Assembly (NCBI RefSeq): GCF_014649375.1
Contig: NZ_BMSX01000010.1
Span: forward strand, 124,001-188,000
Direction of reading: 5' to 3'
DNA: 64,000 nt
Source of the DNA: Streptomyces aurantiogriseus
Lineage (GTDB): Bacteria; Actinomycetota; Actinomycetes; Streptomycetales; Streptomycetaceae
The translations under genes and the position numbers were made by a program. The notes under the pieces are model-generated. The model was not told the DNA's origin. It saw nothing but the letters and a program-made list of their open reading frames with translations, and ran no database searches. The first letter of the stretch is position 1; every line of letters starts with the position of its first letter. This document shows positions 33,397 to 42,303 of this stretch, in pieces.

Positions 33397-36026
33397 GAGG
33401 CCTGCCTTTCGGTCGGTGCGGGGTCTTCTCGCCGCGTGTCGGGATCGTCGGGAGGCCGGGTCCGGGCCGGCCGTCCGTCCCCCGCGAGGTCGAGGGCCCG
33501 TACGTCAGCCGCCCCACCCGGCTCCGCCCGGTCCTCCGCCGCACGCACGGTGAGCACCATGGTCAGCCCTCCACCCGGCGTGTCCTCCGCGTTGAGGGTG
33601 CCGCCCATCGCCTCGGCGAAGCCGCGTGCCACCGCCAGGCCCAGGCCGACACCCGCCCCGCGCGGAGCGTCACCGTACCGCTGGAAGGGCGCGAAGATCC
33701 GCTCTTTCGCCGCGTCGGGGACGCCCGGCCCGCGGTCCACGACCCGCACCTCGACCCGGTGGGCCATGGCACTCGCCGAGACGAGCACGGGCTCGCCGTC
33801 AGGGCTGTACTTGACGGCGTTCTCGACGAGATTGGCCACCGACCGCTCCAGCAGGCCGGAATCCACGGCGACCATGGGCAGCGTCTCCGGGATGTCCAGC
33901 TCCACGCTGTCCTCCGGCACCCCGCCGAGCGCCATCGGCACCACCTCGTCCAGGTCGGTCTCCCGGATGATCGCGGTGACCGTCCCGGTCTGGAGGCGGG
34001 ACATGTCGAGCAGGTTGCCGACGAGATGGTCGAGCCGGTCCGCGCCCTCCTCGATCGCCTCCAGAAGCGCGGCCTCGTCCTCCTCGGACCACTCGACGTC
34101 GTCCGACCGCAGCGAGGACACCGCCGCCTTGATCCCGGCCAGCGGGGTCCGCAGGTCGTGGCTGACGGCGGCCAGCAGCGCCGTACGGATCCGGTTGCCC
34201 TCGGCCAGCGCGCGGGCCTGGTCGGCCTCCTCCTGCAGGCGCCGCCGGTCCAGGACGACGACCGCCTGCGCGGCGAACGCGGCCAGCACCCGTCGGTCCT
34301 CGGCGGGCAGCACCCGCCCGGTGAGCGCCAGCGCCACATGGTCCCCGACCGGCACGTCCACGTCCGCGTCCTCCGGCCGCTCCGCCGGCCGCCCGAATCC
34401 GGCGTGGCCCGCACAGGTCCAGGGCTCGATGTCGCTCTCCCGCTCCAGCAGCGCCGCCGACTCCATGCCGAAGGTCTCCCGGACCCGCTCCAGCAGGGCC
34501 TCCAGACTGGTCTCCCCACGCAGCACATTGCCCGCCAGGTAGGAGAGGATCTCCGACTCGGCCCGCAGCCGGGCCGCCTGGTGCGTGCGCCGGGCCGCCA
34601 GGTCCACCACCGAGGCCACCGACACCCCCACCCCGACGAAGATCACGATGGCGACGATGTTCTTGGGATCGGCGATCGTCCAGTGGTGCAGGGGCGGTGT
34701 GTAGAAGTAGTTCAGCAGCAGGGAGCCCAGGGCCGCCGAGGCCAGTGCCGGCAGCAGCCCGCCGAGGAGTGCCGCCGCCACCGTCACCGTCAGGAACAGC
34801 AGCATGTCGTTGGCCAGGCCGAGGTGGACGGTGTTCAGCAGCACCGCCAGCCCGGCCGGACCGGCCAGGCCGACCAGCCAGCCCCAGATGATCCGGGCCC
34901 GTCCGAGCCGGGCCCCCCGGGCCACCGGAAGCCCGCGTCCCTTGGCGACCTCGTCGTGGGTGACGATGTGCACGTCGAGGTCGGGCCCCGACTCCCGGGC
35001 CACCGTCGCCCCGACACCGGGCCCGAAGACGTACTGCCAGGCCTTGCGGCGGGAGGAGCCGAGGACGATCTGGGTGGCGTTCGCACCGCGCGCGAAGTCG
35101 AGCAGGGCGGCCGGTATGTCGTCGCCCACGACATGGTGGAAGGTGCCGCCCAGGTCCTCGACGAGCGTGCGCTGCACGGCCAGTTCCTTCGGCGAGGCCG
35201 AGGTCAGCCCGTCGCTGCGCGCTATGTAGACGGCCAGGACCTCGCCGCCGGCGCCCTTCTCCGCCAGCCGCGCCCCCCGCCGGATCAGCGTCCGTCCCTC
35301 CGGGCCGCCGGTCAGCCCGACCACGATCCGCTCCCGCGACCCCCAGATCGCTGACACCCGGTGCTCGCTGCGGTACTGCTTCAGGTACTCGTCGACCCGG
35401 TCGGCCACCCACAGCAGGGCCAGCTCGCGCAGGGCGGTGAGATTGCCCGGCCGGAAGTAGTTCGACAGGGCGGCGTCGACCTTGTCCGGCGTGTAGATGT
35501 TGCCGTGCGCCATCCGGCGCCGCAGGGCCTGCGGCGACATGTCGACCAGCTCGATCTGGTCGGCCCGTCGTACGAACTCGTCCGGGACGGTCTCCTGCTG
35601 CCGGACCCCTGTGATCGACTCCACGACGTCGCCGAGGGACTCCAGGTGCTGGATGTTCACCGTGGAGATGACATCGATGCCGGCCGCGAGCAGCTCCTCC
35701 ATGTCCTGCCAGCGCTTTGCGTTGCGCGAGCCGGGGACGTTGGTGTGGGCGAGCTCGTCCACCAGGGCCACCTGGGGGGCGCGGGCGAGCACCGCGTCCA
35801 CGTCCATCTCGGTGAAGAGGCCGCCCCGGTACTCCAGTTCGCGGCGCGGGACCTGCTCCAGGCCGTGCAGCATCACCTCGGTGCGCGGCCGGCTGTAGTG
35901 CTCCACGAACGCCACCACGCAGTCCGTACCCCGCTCCACCCGCCGGTGCGCCTCGGACAGCATCGCGTACGTCTTGCCCACACCCGGTGCCGCACCGAGG
36001 TAGATCCGAAGCTTGCCGCGTGCCAT
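33390..36026 (-). CDS. kdpD: KdpD-type sensor histidine kinase
   Basis: 878 aa. N-terminal KdpD domain with Walker A GAAPGVGKT (11-19), a USP-like domain, four membrane helices of the DUF4118 type near 395-500, and a GAF-like region. The H-box SHDLRTPL is near 620, followed by a HATPase domain (GVGLGLAVARGFAEAMGG). A charged extension of about 45 residues follows the ATPase domain. ATG 36026 (MARGKLRIYL) matches the family start. It is likely membrane-bound and K+- or turgor-responsive. A TrkA pair lies close downstream, convergent with this operon. Confidence 0.92.
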   Translation of the reverse strand: MARGKLRIYLGAAPGVGKTYAMLSEAHRRVERGTDCVVAFVEHYSRPRTEVMLHGLEQVPRRELEYRGGLFTEMDVDAVLARAPQVALVDELAHTNVPGSRNAKRWQDMEELLAAGIDVISTVNIQHLESLGDVVESITGVRQQETVPDEFVRRADQIELVDMSPQALRRRMAHGNIYTPDKVDAALSNYFRPGNLTALRELALLWVADRVDEYLKQYRSEHRVSAIWGSRERIVVGLTGGPEGRTLIRRGARLAEKGAGGEVLAVYIARSDGLTSASPKELAVQRTLVEDLGGTFHHVVGDDIPAALLDFARGANATQIVLGSSRRKAWQYVFGPGVGATVARESGPDLDVHIVTHDEVAKGRGLPVARGARLGRARIIWGWLVGLAGPAGLAVLLNTVHLGLANDMLLFLTVTVAAALLGGLLPALASAALGSLLLNYFYTPPLHHWTIADPKNIVAIVIFVGVGVSVASVVDLAARRTHQAARLRAESEILSYLAGNVLRGETSLEALLERVRETFGMESAALLERESDIEPWTCAGHAGFGRPAERPEDADVDVPVGDHVALALTGRVLPAEDRRVLAAFAAQAVVVLDRRRLQEEADQARALAEGNRIRTALLAAVSHDLRTPLAGIKAAVSSLRSDDVEWSEEDEAALLEAIEEGADRLDHLVGNLLDMSRLQTGTVTAIIRETDLDEVVPMALGGVPEDSVELDIPETLPMVAVDSGLLERSVANLVENAVKYSPDGEPVLVSASAMAHRVEVRVVDRGPGVPDAAKERIFAPFQRYGDAPRGAGVGLGLAVARGFAEAMGGTLNAEDTPGGGLTMVLTVRAAEDRAEPGGAADVRALDLAGDGRPARTRPPDDPDTRREDPAPTERQASC

Positions 36027-36270
36027 GGCCCCATTGTCTTCCCGTACCTGCTGCGTACGCAGCGTCGACCTTACGGCCAACGAAGCCGACAAAGGGGATG
36101 AAAAGGAGGGCACGAGACGCCTTTGACGCAACCCTGACGCGGCGGACACACCCCAGGTCGACCGGGCCATACGCCCTCCCCCTCACTCTTCGTCGCTTCC
36201 CCCTCACCGGTTCATCGGACGAGACCCCCCGATCGGTTCACGCCGTCCGTCAGGAGTTCGCGCAGCAGAA

Positions 36271-36300
36271 AGGGCCGCACCCCACAGGGGGTGCGGCCCT
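36271..36300 (-). terminator. Hairpin terminator after DUF3710
   Basis: AGGGCCGCACCCC (36271-36283) pairs perfectly with GGGGTGCGGCCCT (36288-36300) around a four-base loop. On the minus strand it is followed by TTTCTGC. It lies 13 bp past the DUF3710 stop and separates that operon from kdpD. Confidence 0.88.
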
Positions 36301-36312
36301 CTTCGCGTCTGT

Positions 36313-37077
36313 CTAGCGGACCTCGGTGATCTCAGGCCCGCGCTGCAGCTGTCCCATGCCGCCGGAGAACCGGGAGCCGGCCTCCTCCTGCTGGACGCCC
36401 TCGGGGACCATCTGGGCGTCGTTCGGCAGCTTGAGGACGATCGGATCGCGGGGCGCCATCGGGCCGTCGCCGCGGACCACGACCGTGTCCCGGAAGATCT
36501 GCTCCAGCAGGCCGGCCGCCTGCGGCTGCACCGCGCCCTGGCCCGAGATCACACCGCGCAGGAACCAGCGCGGACCGTCCACGCCGACGAACCGCACGAC
36601 GTGGAACCCGCCCGTGCCGTCCGGCAGTTGCACCGGCACCTGCGCCCGCAGCTCCCAGCCCAGCGGGCCCTCGACCTCGTCGACGATGCCGCCCTGCTGG
36701 GTGATGCCCGAGCCGATCTCCTCGCGCACCTCGCTCCAGATGCCCTCGCGCTTGGGCGCGGCGAAGCCCTGCAGCTGAATGGCGCTGTCGCGCAGTACGA
36801 CGGTGGCCGCGACGATCGCGTCGCCCGCGACCTCGACGCGCAGCTCCATGCCGTCGACCCCGGGCACGAAAAGCCCGCCCAGATCCACGCGGCCCTCACC
36901 GGGGTCGCGCACCTCCGAGCTGTCCCACGGCCCGTCGGGCCGCGGCTCGGGCTCCAGCCGCACGCGCTCGCGGGCGCCCGTTACCTCGTCCGCCTCAGTG
37001 TCGACACTGTCGACGACCTGCTCGGCCTCGCCGGCCGCGTCCTCGGCGGCACCCTTCTTCTTGCGACGTCCGAACAC
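36313..37077 (-). CDS. DUF3710 domain protein
   Basis: 254 aa. A basic start (FGRRKKKG) and an acidic segment precede the DUF3710 fold (GRVDLGGLFVPGVDGMELRV, then RFVGVDGPRWFLRGV). GTG 37077 has GGAAGGA about eight bases upstream and lies one base from the dut stop. The gene follows dut here and in mycobacteria (Rv2696c next to Rv2697c). Function is unknown; a link to nucleotide or DNA metabolism is only suggested by position. Confidence 0.87.
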   Translation of the reverse strand: MFGRRKKKGAAEDAAGEAEQVVDSVDTEADEVTGARERVRLEPEPRPDGPWDSSEVRDPGEGRVDLGGLFVPGVDGMELRVEVAGDAIVAATVVLRDSAIQLQGFAAPKREGIWSEVREEIGSGITQQGGIVDEVEGPLGWELRAQVPVQLPDGTGGFHVVRFVGVDGPRWFLRGVISGQGAVQPQAAGLLEQIFRDTVVVRGDGPMAPRDPIVLKLPNDAQMVPEGVQQEEAGSRFSGGMGQLQRGPEITEVR

Positions 37078-37078
37078 G

Positions 37079-37630
37079 TCACTGTCCTTCCCGGTCGGAT
37101 ACGACCGAAGCGTATCGATTCCCACCCGTCGCGCCGCCCATGGCGGCCTGACCGTTCGTGTTGCCTCCGCCGTCCACCGCGGCGTGGCCACCGGTGGACC
37201 CGAAGCCCCCCTCGGCCCGCGCGGAATCGGGAAGCTCCGCCACCTCCTGGAAGCGGACCCTCTCGACCTGCTGGACGACCAGTTGGGCAATCCGGTCGAA
37301 GCGCTCGAACCGCACGGACTCGCGCGGGTCGAGATTCACCACGATCACCTTGATCTCCCCACGGTACCCGGCATCAACCGTCCCCGGGGCATTCACGAGG
37401 GCGACGCCGCACCGGGCGGCGAGCCCCGAACGCGGGTGCACGAAGGCCGCGTACCCCTCAGGCAGCGCGATGGACACCCCCGTGGGCAGCACCGCCCGCT
37501 CTCCCGGCGCCAGCTCCCGGCTCTCGGTGGTCCGCAGATCGGCCCCAGCGTCGCCGGCGTGCGCGTACGTCGGAAGCGGTACGTCGGGGTCGACGCGCCG
37601 GATCAGGACGTTCACGGGAGGACGGCTCAC
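37079..37630 (-). CDS. dut: dUTP diphosphatase (dUTPase)
   Basis: 183 aa. All five trimeric-dUTPase motifs are present: DAGADL, PRSGLAAR, NAPGTVDAGYRGEI, RIAQLVV and, near the C-terminus, GGFGSTGG. It hydrolyses dUTP to dUMP, keeping uracil out of DNA and feeding dTMP synthesis. A Gly-rich tail of about 35 residues follows motif 5, longer than usual. GTG 37630 overlaps the thioesterase stop as GTGA, so the two are coupled. Confidence 0.95.
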   Translation of the reverse strand: MSRPPVNVLIRRVDPDVPLPTYAHAGDAGADLRTTESRELAPGERAVLPTGVSIALPEGYAAFVHPRSGLAARCGVALVNAPGTVDAGYRGEIKVIVVNLDPRESVRFERFDRIAQLVVQQVERVRFQEVAELPDSARAEGGFGSTGGHAAVDGGGNTNGQAAMGGATGGNRYASVVSDREGQ

Positions 37631-38211
37631 GGGTTCACCTCGAAGGCGCGGGCACGCCGGACCTGGTCCGGGTCGCTCATGGCGGCCTGGATCTCTTCCT
37701 CACGGCCGTGGTGGACGAAGTGCTCGACCTCGACCTCGAGGAAGAGCGCGTCCGCGCGGACGGCGACGGGCCCCTCGGGGCCGCCGATCCGCCCGGTGGC
37801 GGTCGAGTAGATCTTCCGGCCGGCCATCGCAGTCACCTCGGCCTCCAGGTACAGGGTCGTACCGACGGGCACGGGCCGCACGAAGTCGGTCTCGAGCCGT
37901 CCGGTCACGGCGATCGTCCGCAGCAACCAGTTCAGCGAGCCGAGCGTCTCGTCGAGCGCGCTGGCCAGGACACCGCCGTGCGCCAGCCCGGGTGCCCCCT
38001 GGTGGGCGGGCTGCACGGTGAACTCGGCGATGACCGTGACTCCTTCGCCGGCCCGCGCCTCCAGATGCAGCCCGTGCGACTGCGCGCCGCCGCACCCGAA
38101 ACACTGTTCGTAATGGGCGCCGAGAAGCTCGCCGGGCAGGGGAGCATCGGGGTGCCGAACCGGTTTCACGGCGTCGGCCGGAGGTTGAAGAGCTGCGGAA
38201 GTACCACTCAC
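37627..38211 (-). CDS. PaaI-type hotdog-fold thioesterase
   Basis: 194 aa. Hotdog-fold motif AHGGVLASALDETLGSL, preceded by a CFGCG element typical of this actinobacterial subgroup. It probably hydrolyses acyl-CoA thioesters, substrate unknown. GTG 38211 (VSGTSAAL) is preferred; an ATG at 38271 is in frame but shares its CATG with the divergent gene's start. It ends in a GTGA overlap with dut. Confidence 0.8.
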   Translation of the reverse strand: MSGTSAALQPPADAVKPVRHPDAPLPGELLGAHYEQCFGCGGAQSHGLHLEARAGEGVTVIAEFTVQPAHQGAPGLAHGGVLASALDETLGSLNWLLRTIAVTGRLETDFVRPVPVGTTLYLEAEVTAMAGRKIYSTATGRIGGPEGPVAVRADALFLEVEVEHFVHHGREEEIQAAMSDPDQVRRARAFEVNP

Positions 38212-38269
38212 AGCCGCAGACCTTACCCGCGCGTCGGCAGAATCCGGACACCGTGCCAAGCTTGGCCTC

Positions 38270-38734
38270 ATGCAGCTCTCCACCACCCCGTACGAAGAAC
38301 GCCTCACCGCCCCCCGCTCGTGGTGGTTCGTCTCGTTCCTCGTGGGCGTCTCCTTCGCCCTGATCCTGCTGCCCTTCGGCACCCTGCCGATGCTCGGCGG
38401 CCTGGTCGGCGGCACCGCCGCCGCGGCGGTCGTGGCCAGCTCCTACGGCTCCGTCCGCATCCGGGTGGTGGGCGACTCGCTGATCGCGGGCGAGGCGAAG
38501 ATCCCGGTCGCGGCGCTGGGCGAGGCGGAGGTCCTGGACCCCGAGGAGGCGCGCGCCTGGCGCACGTACAAGGCCGACAACCGGGCCTTCCTGCTGCTCC
38601 GCGCCTACATCCCCACCGCGCTGCGGGTGGAGGTCACCGACCCGCAGGACCCGACGCCGTACCTGTACCTGTCGACGCGGGAGCCGGAGCGGCTGGCCGA
38701 GGCGCTGCGGGCAGCGCGGGAAACCGCGGCGTAG
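38270..38734 (+). CDS. DUF3093 membrane protein
   Basis: 154 aa. Two hydrophobic helices near 18-62 precede a soluble domain containing the DUF3093 order (GEAKIPVAALGEAEVLD, then DNRAFLLLRAYIP). It is divergent from the dut block, as in mycobacteria (Rv2698 beside dut). Probably a membrane-anchored protein with a cytoplasmic domain. Function is unknown. Confidence 0.85.
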   Translation: MQLSTTPYEERLTAPRSWWFVSFLVGVSFALILLPFGTLPMLGGLVGGTAAAAVVASSYGSVRIRVVGDSLIAGEAKIPVAALGEAEVLDPEEARAWRTYKADNRAFLLLRAYIPTALRVEVTDPQDPTPYLYLSTREPERLAEALRAARETAA

Positions 38735-38767
38735 GCAAAGGTTTCGCCCGCGTCGCGCAAAGACTTC

Positions 38768-39706
38768 TCAGTCCCCGATCTCCTTGGGGCCTTCGCCGAG
38801 GGGCAGCGGGTCCTCCGGCCTCTCCAGCGGCGGGAGGTCGGGCAGGGCGTCCCACGGCACCTGGACCTTGCGCAGGTCGGCCCGGATCTTCGCGGCCAGC
38901 TTCTTGGTGTCCCGCCGGTTCATGACCGCGCCCACCGCGGCTCCCACCAGGAACGGCATCAGGTTCGGCAGGTCGCGGACCATGCGCTTCATGATCTGCT
39001 GGCGCAGCTCGCGCTTCATCTGGCCGCCCAGGGCCGAGTTGAGCGAGGCGGGCTTCATCACGTCGACCCCGCGTTCGCCCGACCACGAGTGCAGATACGC
39101 GGTACTGCGGTCCTTGAGGTTTCCCGGCGGCCGCACGCCGTAGACCTCGTGCAGTTCGGCGATCAGCTTCAGCTCGATCGCCGCGACGCCGGTGATCTCG
39201 GCGGCGATCTCCGTCGGCATCGCGGGCGGCACGGGCAGCATGGCCGCCGCGCCGACGCCCGCTCCGACGGTGGACGTGGCGTTCGCCGCGCCCGTCACGA
39301 GCTTGTCGGCGAGCTGTTCCGGCCCGAGGCCGGGGAACTGCCGACGGAGTGTGGGGAGGTCCCGCACGGGGATCCTGGGGGCGTTCTCGATGATCCGGTC
39401 GGCGAGGTAGGCCACGCCCGCCCTGGCGCGGCTGCCGCCCTTGCGGACGCCTTCCCTGGCCAGGTCCACGGCCTTGTCCCGGATCGCCGCCGCCCGTCGC
39501 CTGGCGACGGGCGCGGCGCCCTGTGCCGGAGCCGGGAGGTCACCCCGGTCGTCCGTCGGTTCGAGCGAGGCCGATCCCGCAGGGATCAATCCCGTACCGG
39601 ATGAGCCTCGCTCGTCGTCACGCACGCCGTGAGGGCCGTCGGACGGCCCCTTGTCCGCTCCCCGTAGAGGGAAACGGCGCTTCCGAGGAGGGGTCGAGCC
39701 AGTCAC
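38768..39706 (-). CDS. Hypothetical Streptomyces protein with two hydrophobic patches
   Basis: 312 aa. A basic, low-complexity first 60 residues is followed by a helical region, a Gly/Ala-rich hydrophobic patch (TSTVGAGVGAAAMLPVPPA) and a second patch (LMPFLVGAAVGAVMNRRD). The arrangement is reminiscent of EcsC-like peripheral membrane proteins, but this is a weak resemblance. It lies 13 bp behind the DUF4193 gene on the same strand and is probably co-transcribed. Confidence 0.75.
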   Translation of the reverse strand: MTGSTPPRKRRFPLRGADKGPSDGPHGVRDDERGSSGTGLIPAGSASLEPTDDRGDLPAPAQGAAPVARRRAAAIRDKAVDLAREGVRKGGSRARAGVAYLADRIIENAPRIPVRDLPTLRRQFPGLGPEQLADKLVTGAANATSTVGAGVGAAAMLPVPPAMPTEIAAEITGVAAIELKLIAELHEVYGVRPPGNLKDRSTAYLHSWSGERGVDVMKPASLNSALGGQMKRELRQQIMKRMVRDLPNLMPFLVGAAVGAVMNRRDTKKLAAKIRADLRKVQVPWDALPDLPPLERPEDPLPLGEGPKEIGD

Positions 39707-39719
39707 GGCCGACCCGCCC

Positions 39720-40016
39720 TCAGTCGCAGTCGCGGCAGATCGGCTGGCCGTTCTTCTCCCGGGCCAGCTGACTGCGGTGGTGGACCAGGAAGCAGCTCAT
39801 GCAGGTGAACTCGTCCTGCTGCTTCGGGAGCACCCGGACGGCCAGTTCCTCGTTGGAGAGGTCTGCGCCGGGCAGCTCCAGGCCCTCCGCGGCCTCGAAC
39901 TCGTCGACATCGACGGCGGAGGCCGACTTGTCGTTCCGCCGGGCCTTCAGCTCTTCAAGGCTGTCGGAGTCAACGTCGTCGTCGGTCTTGCGTGGGGTGT
40001 CGTAATCGGTTGCCAT
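39720..40016 (-). CDS. DUF4193 zinc-ribbon protein
   Basis: 98 aa. An acidic N-terminal half precedes a C-terminal zinc ribbon (CMSC and CRDC). It matches the conserved actinobacterial DUF4193 family (Rv2699c position). ATG 40016 has GGGGGAGAGG close upstream. A nucleic-acid- or RNA-polymerase-linked role is plausible for an acidic zinc ribbon but not demonstrated. Confidence 0.9.
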   Translation of the reverse strand: MATDYDTPRKTDDDVDSDSLEELKARRNDKSASAVDVDEFEAAEGLELPGADLSNEELAVRVLPKQQDEFTCMSCFLVHHRSQLAREKNGQPICRDCD

Positions 40017-40412
40017 TTCGCCTCTCCCCCTCTGGGTGTCTGCGGTGTCTCCAGCGCACGTAACGCGTGAGAGGCCGGACTTGTGCCCGCCTCGAGGCGG
40101 AGATTTTGCCTCACATCAAGGTCTGTTACTCAATCGACACCCAACCGGACTCCTCACGAGTGATCGGGTTGGATGGCGATCGGGACCGTACACGGTCCGA
40201 ATGCCGCACTTCAAAGGCGCCTCACCGTGTACTTCCCGTGATCAGGACCCCCGAAAACCCGGAGTTTCCGGGCTTTCCGGCGCCCCTCATGATCACGGAG
40301 AGTAGATGGCCGGAAAATCGCCCTTGTGATCGATCACACATGGGGGAGCTGGGTCACAGCCCCGAAAATTCCGCGCAAAGCGAACACCCCCCTGTGTGTC
40401 GGCGACATGATC
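40017..40412. other. 396-bp intergenic region between cutS and the DUF4193 gene
   Basis: No gene. It contains a terminator-like hairpin (40258-40272) and the perfect 14-bp palindrome TGTGATCGATCACA at 40325-40338, and must hold the DUF4193 promoter. Base composition is more AT-rich than in the flanking genes, as expected for regulatory DNA. Confidence 0.6.
40258..40272 (-). terminator. Terminator-like hairpin downstream of cutS
   Basis: CCCGGA (40258-40263) and TCCGGG (40267-40272) around a three-base loop. On the minus strand it is followed by TTTTC, giving an intrinsic-terminator layout about 140 bp past the cutS stop. Confidence 0.5.
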
Positions 40413-41645
40413 TCAGACGGGGAGCATGACACGCATCACGAGCCCTCCCCCTTCGCGCGGCTGGGCCGTGATGTGGCCGCCGTGCGCCCGGGCCACGGAC
40501 CGCACGATGGACAGGCCGAGCCCCACGCCCTTGTCGCTGCCCGTGCGCTCCGTACGCAGCCGCCGGAAGGGCTCGAAGAGGTTGTCGATCTCGTACGCGG
40601 GGACGACCGGCCCCGTGTTCGACACGACGAGGACCGCCTGGCCGTGCTGGACCTCGGTGGTCACCTCGACCCAGCCGTCCGCGGGCACGTTGTAGCGCAC
40701 GGCGTTCTGCACCAGGTTCAGGGCGATCCGCTCCAGCAGCACGCCGTTGCCCTGGACGACCGAGGACTCGCGCTTGCCACGGATCTCCACGCCCTTGGCC
40801 GCGGCCTCGCCGTGCACCTGGTCGATGGCCTGCCCGGCGACCTCGGCGAGGTCGACCGGCTTGCGCTCGACGATCTGGTTGTCGCTGCGGGCGAGCAGCA
40901 GCAGGCCCTCCACGAGCTGCTCGCTGCGCTCGTTGGTGGCGAGCAGCGTCTTGCCGAGCTGCTGGAGCTCCACCGGCGCGTTCGGGTCGGAGAGATGCAC
41001 CTCGAGGAGCGTGCGGTTGATCGCGAGCGGCGTTCTCAGCTCGTGCGAGGCGTTGCCCACGAAGCGCTGCTGGGCGGTGAAGGCGCGCTGCAACCGCTCC
41101 AGCATGTCGTCGAAGGTGTCGGCCAGCTCCTTGAGCTCGTCGTCCGGGCCGTCCAGCTCGATCCGGCGGGAGAGGTCCGAGCCCGCGACCGAGCGGGCGG
41201 TGCGCAGGATCCGGCCGAGCGGCGCGAGCACCCGGCCCGCCATGGCGTAGCCGAAGGCGAAGGCGATGACCGCGAGGCCGAGCAGCGCCAGCAGGGAACG
41301 GCTGAGCAGGTTGTCCAGGGCGTGCTGGCGCTGCTCGTTCACGCACTCGTACATCGCGTGGTTGAGCTCGGTCGCGGTCGGCTCGGGCGGGAAGTTGCAG
41401 GTGTCGCTGGCGACCTGACCGGAGATGATCTTGAAGGGCAGTTCACTGCCCACGTTCAGCGCGCTCGCGGCGAACAGGTAGATGATCGACAGCAGCAGGA
41501 TGCCGGCGATCAGGAACATCCCGCCGTACAGCAGCGTGAGGCGTATGCGGATCGTCGGGCGCAGCCAGGGGAAGGGAGCCTGCGGCTTCCTGGGATCCCA
41601 GGTGGGCTTCGGGGGCGCCTGGGGAGGCGCGGGTGCGGCGGCCAC
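40413..41645 (-). CDS. cutS: CutS sensor histidine kinase
   Basis: 410 aa. A Pro-rich cytoplasmic start is followed by two membrane helices (about 37-62 and 116-138) that flank a short extracellular sensor of about 50 residues, with Cys83 and Cys101. Then come HAMP, an H-box SHELRTPL near 200 and a HATPase domain (GVGLGLSIVRSVARAHGG). Two cysteines in so small an external domain suggest redox or disulfide sensing, in line with the proposed role of CutRS in secretion stress (recall). GTG 41645 lies four bases after the cutR stop. Confidence 0.9.
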   Translation of the reverse strand: MAAAPAPPQAPPKPTWDPRKPQAPFPWLRPTIRIRLTLLYGGMFLIAGILLLSIIYLFAASALNVGSELPFKIISGQVASDTCNFPPEPTATELNHAMYECVNEQRQHALDNLLSRSLLALLGLAVIAFAFGYAMAGRVLAPLGRILRTARSVAGSDLSRRIELDGPDDELKELADTFDDMLERLQRAFTAQQRFVGNASHELRTPLAINRTLLEVHLSDPNAPVELQQLGKTLLATNERSEQLVEGLLLLARSDNQIVERKPVDLAEVAGQAIDQVHGEAAAKGVEIRGKRESSVVQGNGVLLERIALNLVQNAVRYNVPADGWVEVTTEVQHGQAVLVVSNTGPVVPAYEIDNLFEPFRRLRTERTGSDKGVGLGLSIVRSVARAHGGHITAQPREGGGLVMRVMLPV

Positions 41646-41649
41646 GGGG

Positions 41650-42303
41650 TCAGATCCGGTAGCCGGAGCCGGGGACGGTGACGATCACCGGCGGTTCGCC
41701 GAGCTTGCGGCGCAGGGTCATGACGGTCACGCGCACGACGTTGGTGAACGGGTCGGTGTTCTCGTCCCAGGCCTTCTCCAGGAGCTGCTCCGCGGAGACG
41801 ACCGCGCCCTCGCTGCGCATCAGCACCTCCAGGACGGCGAACTCCTTGGGCGCGAGCTGCACCTCCTTGCCGTCGCGGAAGACCTCACGGCGGTTGGGGT
41901 CGAGCTTGATGCCGGCCCGCTCCAGGACGGGCGGCAGGGGCACGCTGGTGCGCCGGCCGAGGGCACGCACGCGTGCGATGAGCTCGCTGAAGGCGAAGGG
42001 CTTGGGGAGATAGTCGTCGGCGCCGATCTCCAGGCCCTCGACGCGGTCGCTGACGTCGCCGGAGGCCGTGAGCATCAGCACGCGCGTGGGCATGCCCAGT
42101 TCGACGATCTTGCGGCAGACGTCGTCGCCGTGCACGAGCGGGAGGTCGCGATCGAGGACGACCACGTCGTAGTCGTTGACGCCGATGCGCTCCAGGGCGG
42201 CCGCACCGTCGTACACGACGTCGACGGCCATGGCCTCCCGGCGCAGTCCGGTGGCCACCGCATCGGCGAGCAGTTGCTCGTCCTCGACGACGAGTACGCG
42301 CAC
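41650..42303 (-). CDS. cutR: CutR response regulator
   Basis: 217 aa. Receiver with EDE acidic residues (7-9), phosphoacceptor Asp51 (VVLDRDLP) and the conserved Lys in LPKPF. An OmpR/PhoB winged helix follows, ending VPGSGYRI. GTG 42303 follows AGGAAGGA. It is the first gene of the operon with cutS. CutR was first described in S. lividans as affecting copper-dependent and secreted activities. Confidence 0.92.
   Translation of the reverse strand: MRVLVVEDEQLLADAVATGLRREAMAVDVVYDGAAALERIGVNDYDVVVLDRDLPLVHGDDVCRKIVELGMPTRVLMLTASGDVSDRVEGLEIGADDYLPKPFAFSELIARVRALGRRTSVPLPPVLERAGIKLDPNRREVFRDGKEVQLAPKEFAVLEVLMRSEGAVVSAEQLLEKAWDENTDPFTNVVRVTVMTLRRKLGEPPVIVTVPGSGYRI

Noticed and set aside
38269..38272. 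Shared CATG as start of two divergent genes
   Set aside because: The thioesterase frame does reach this ATG, but GTG 38211 fits its domain start better, so a shared start codon is not claimed.
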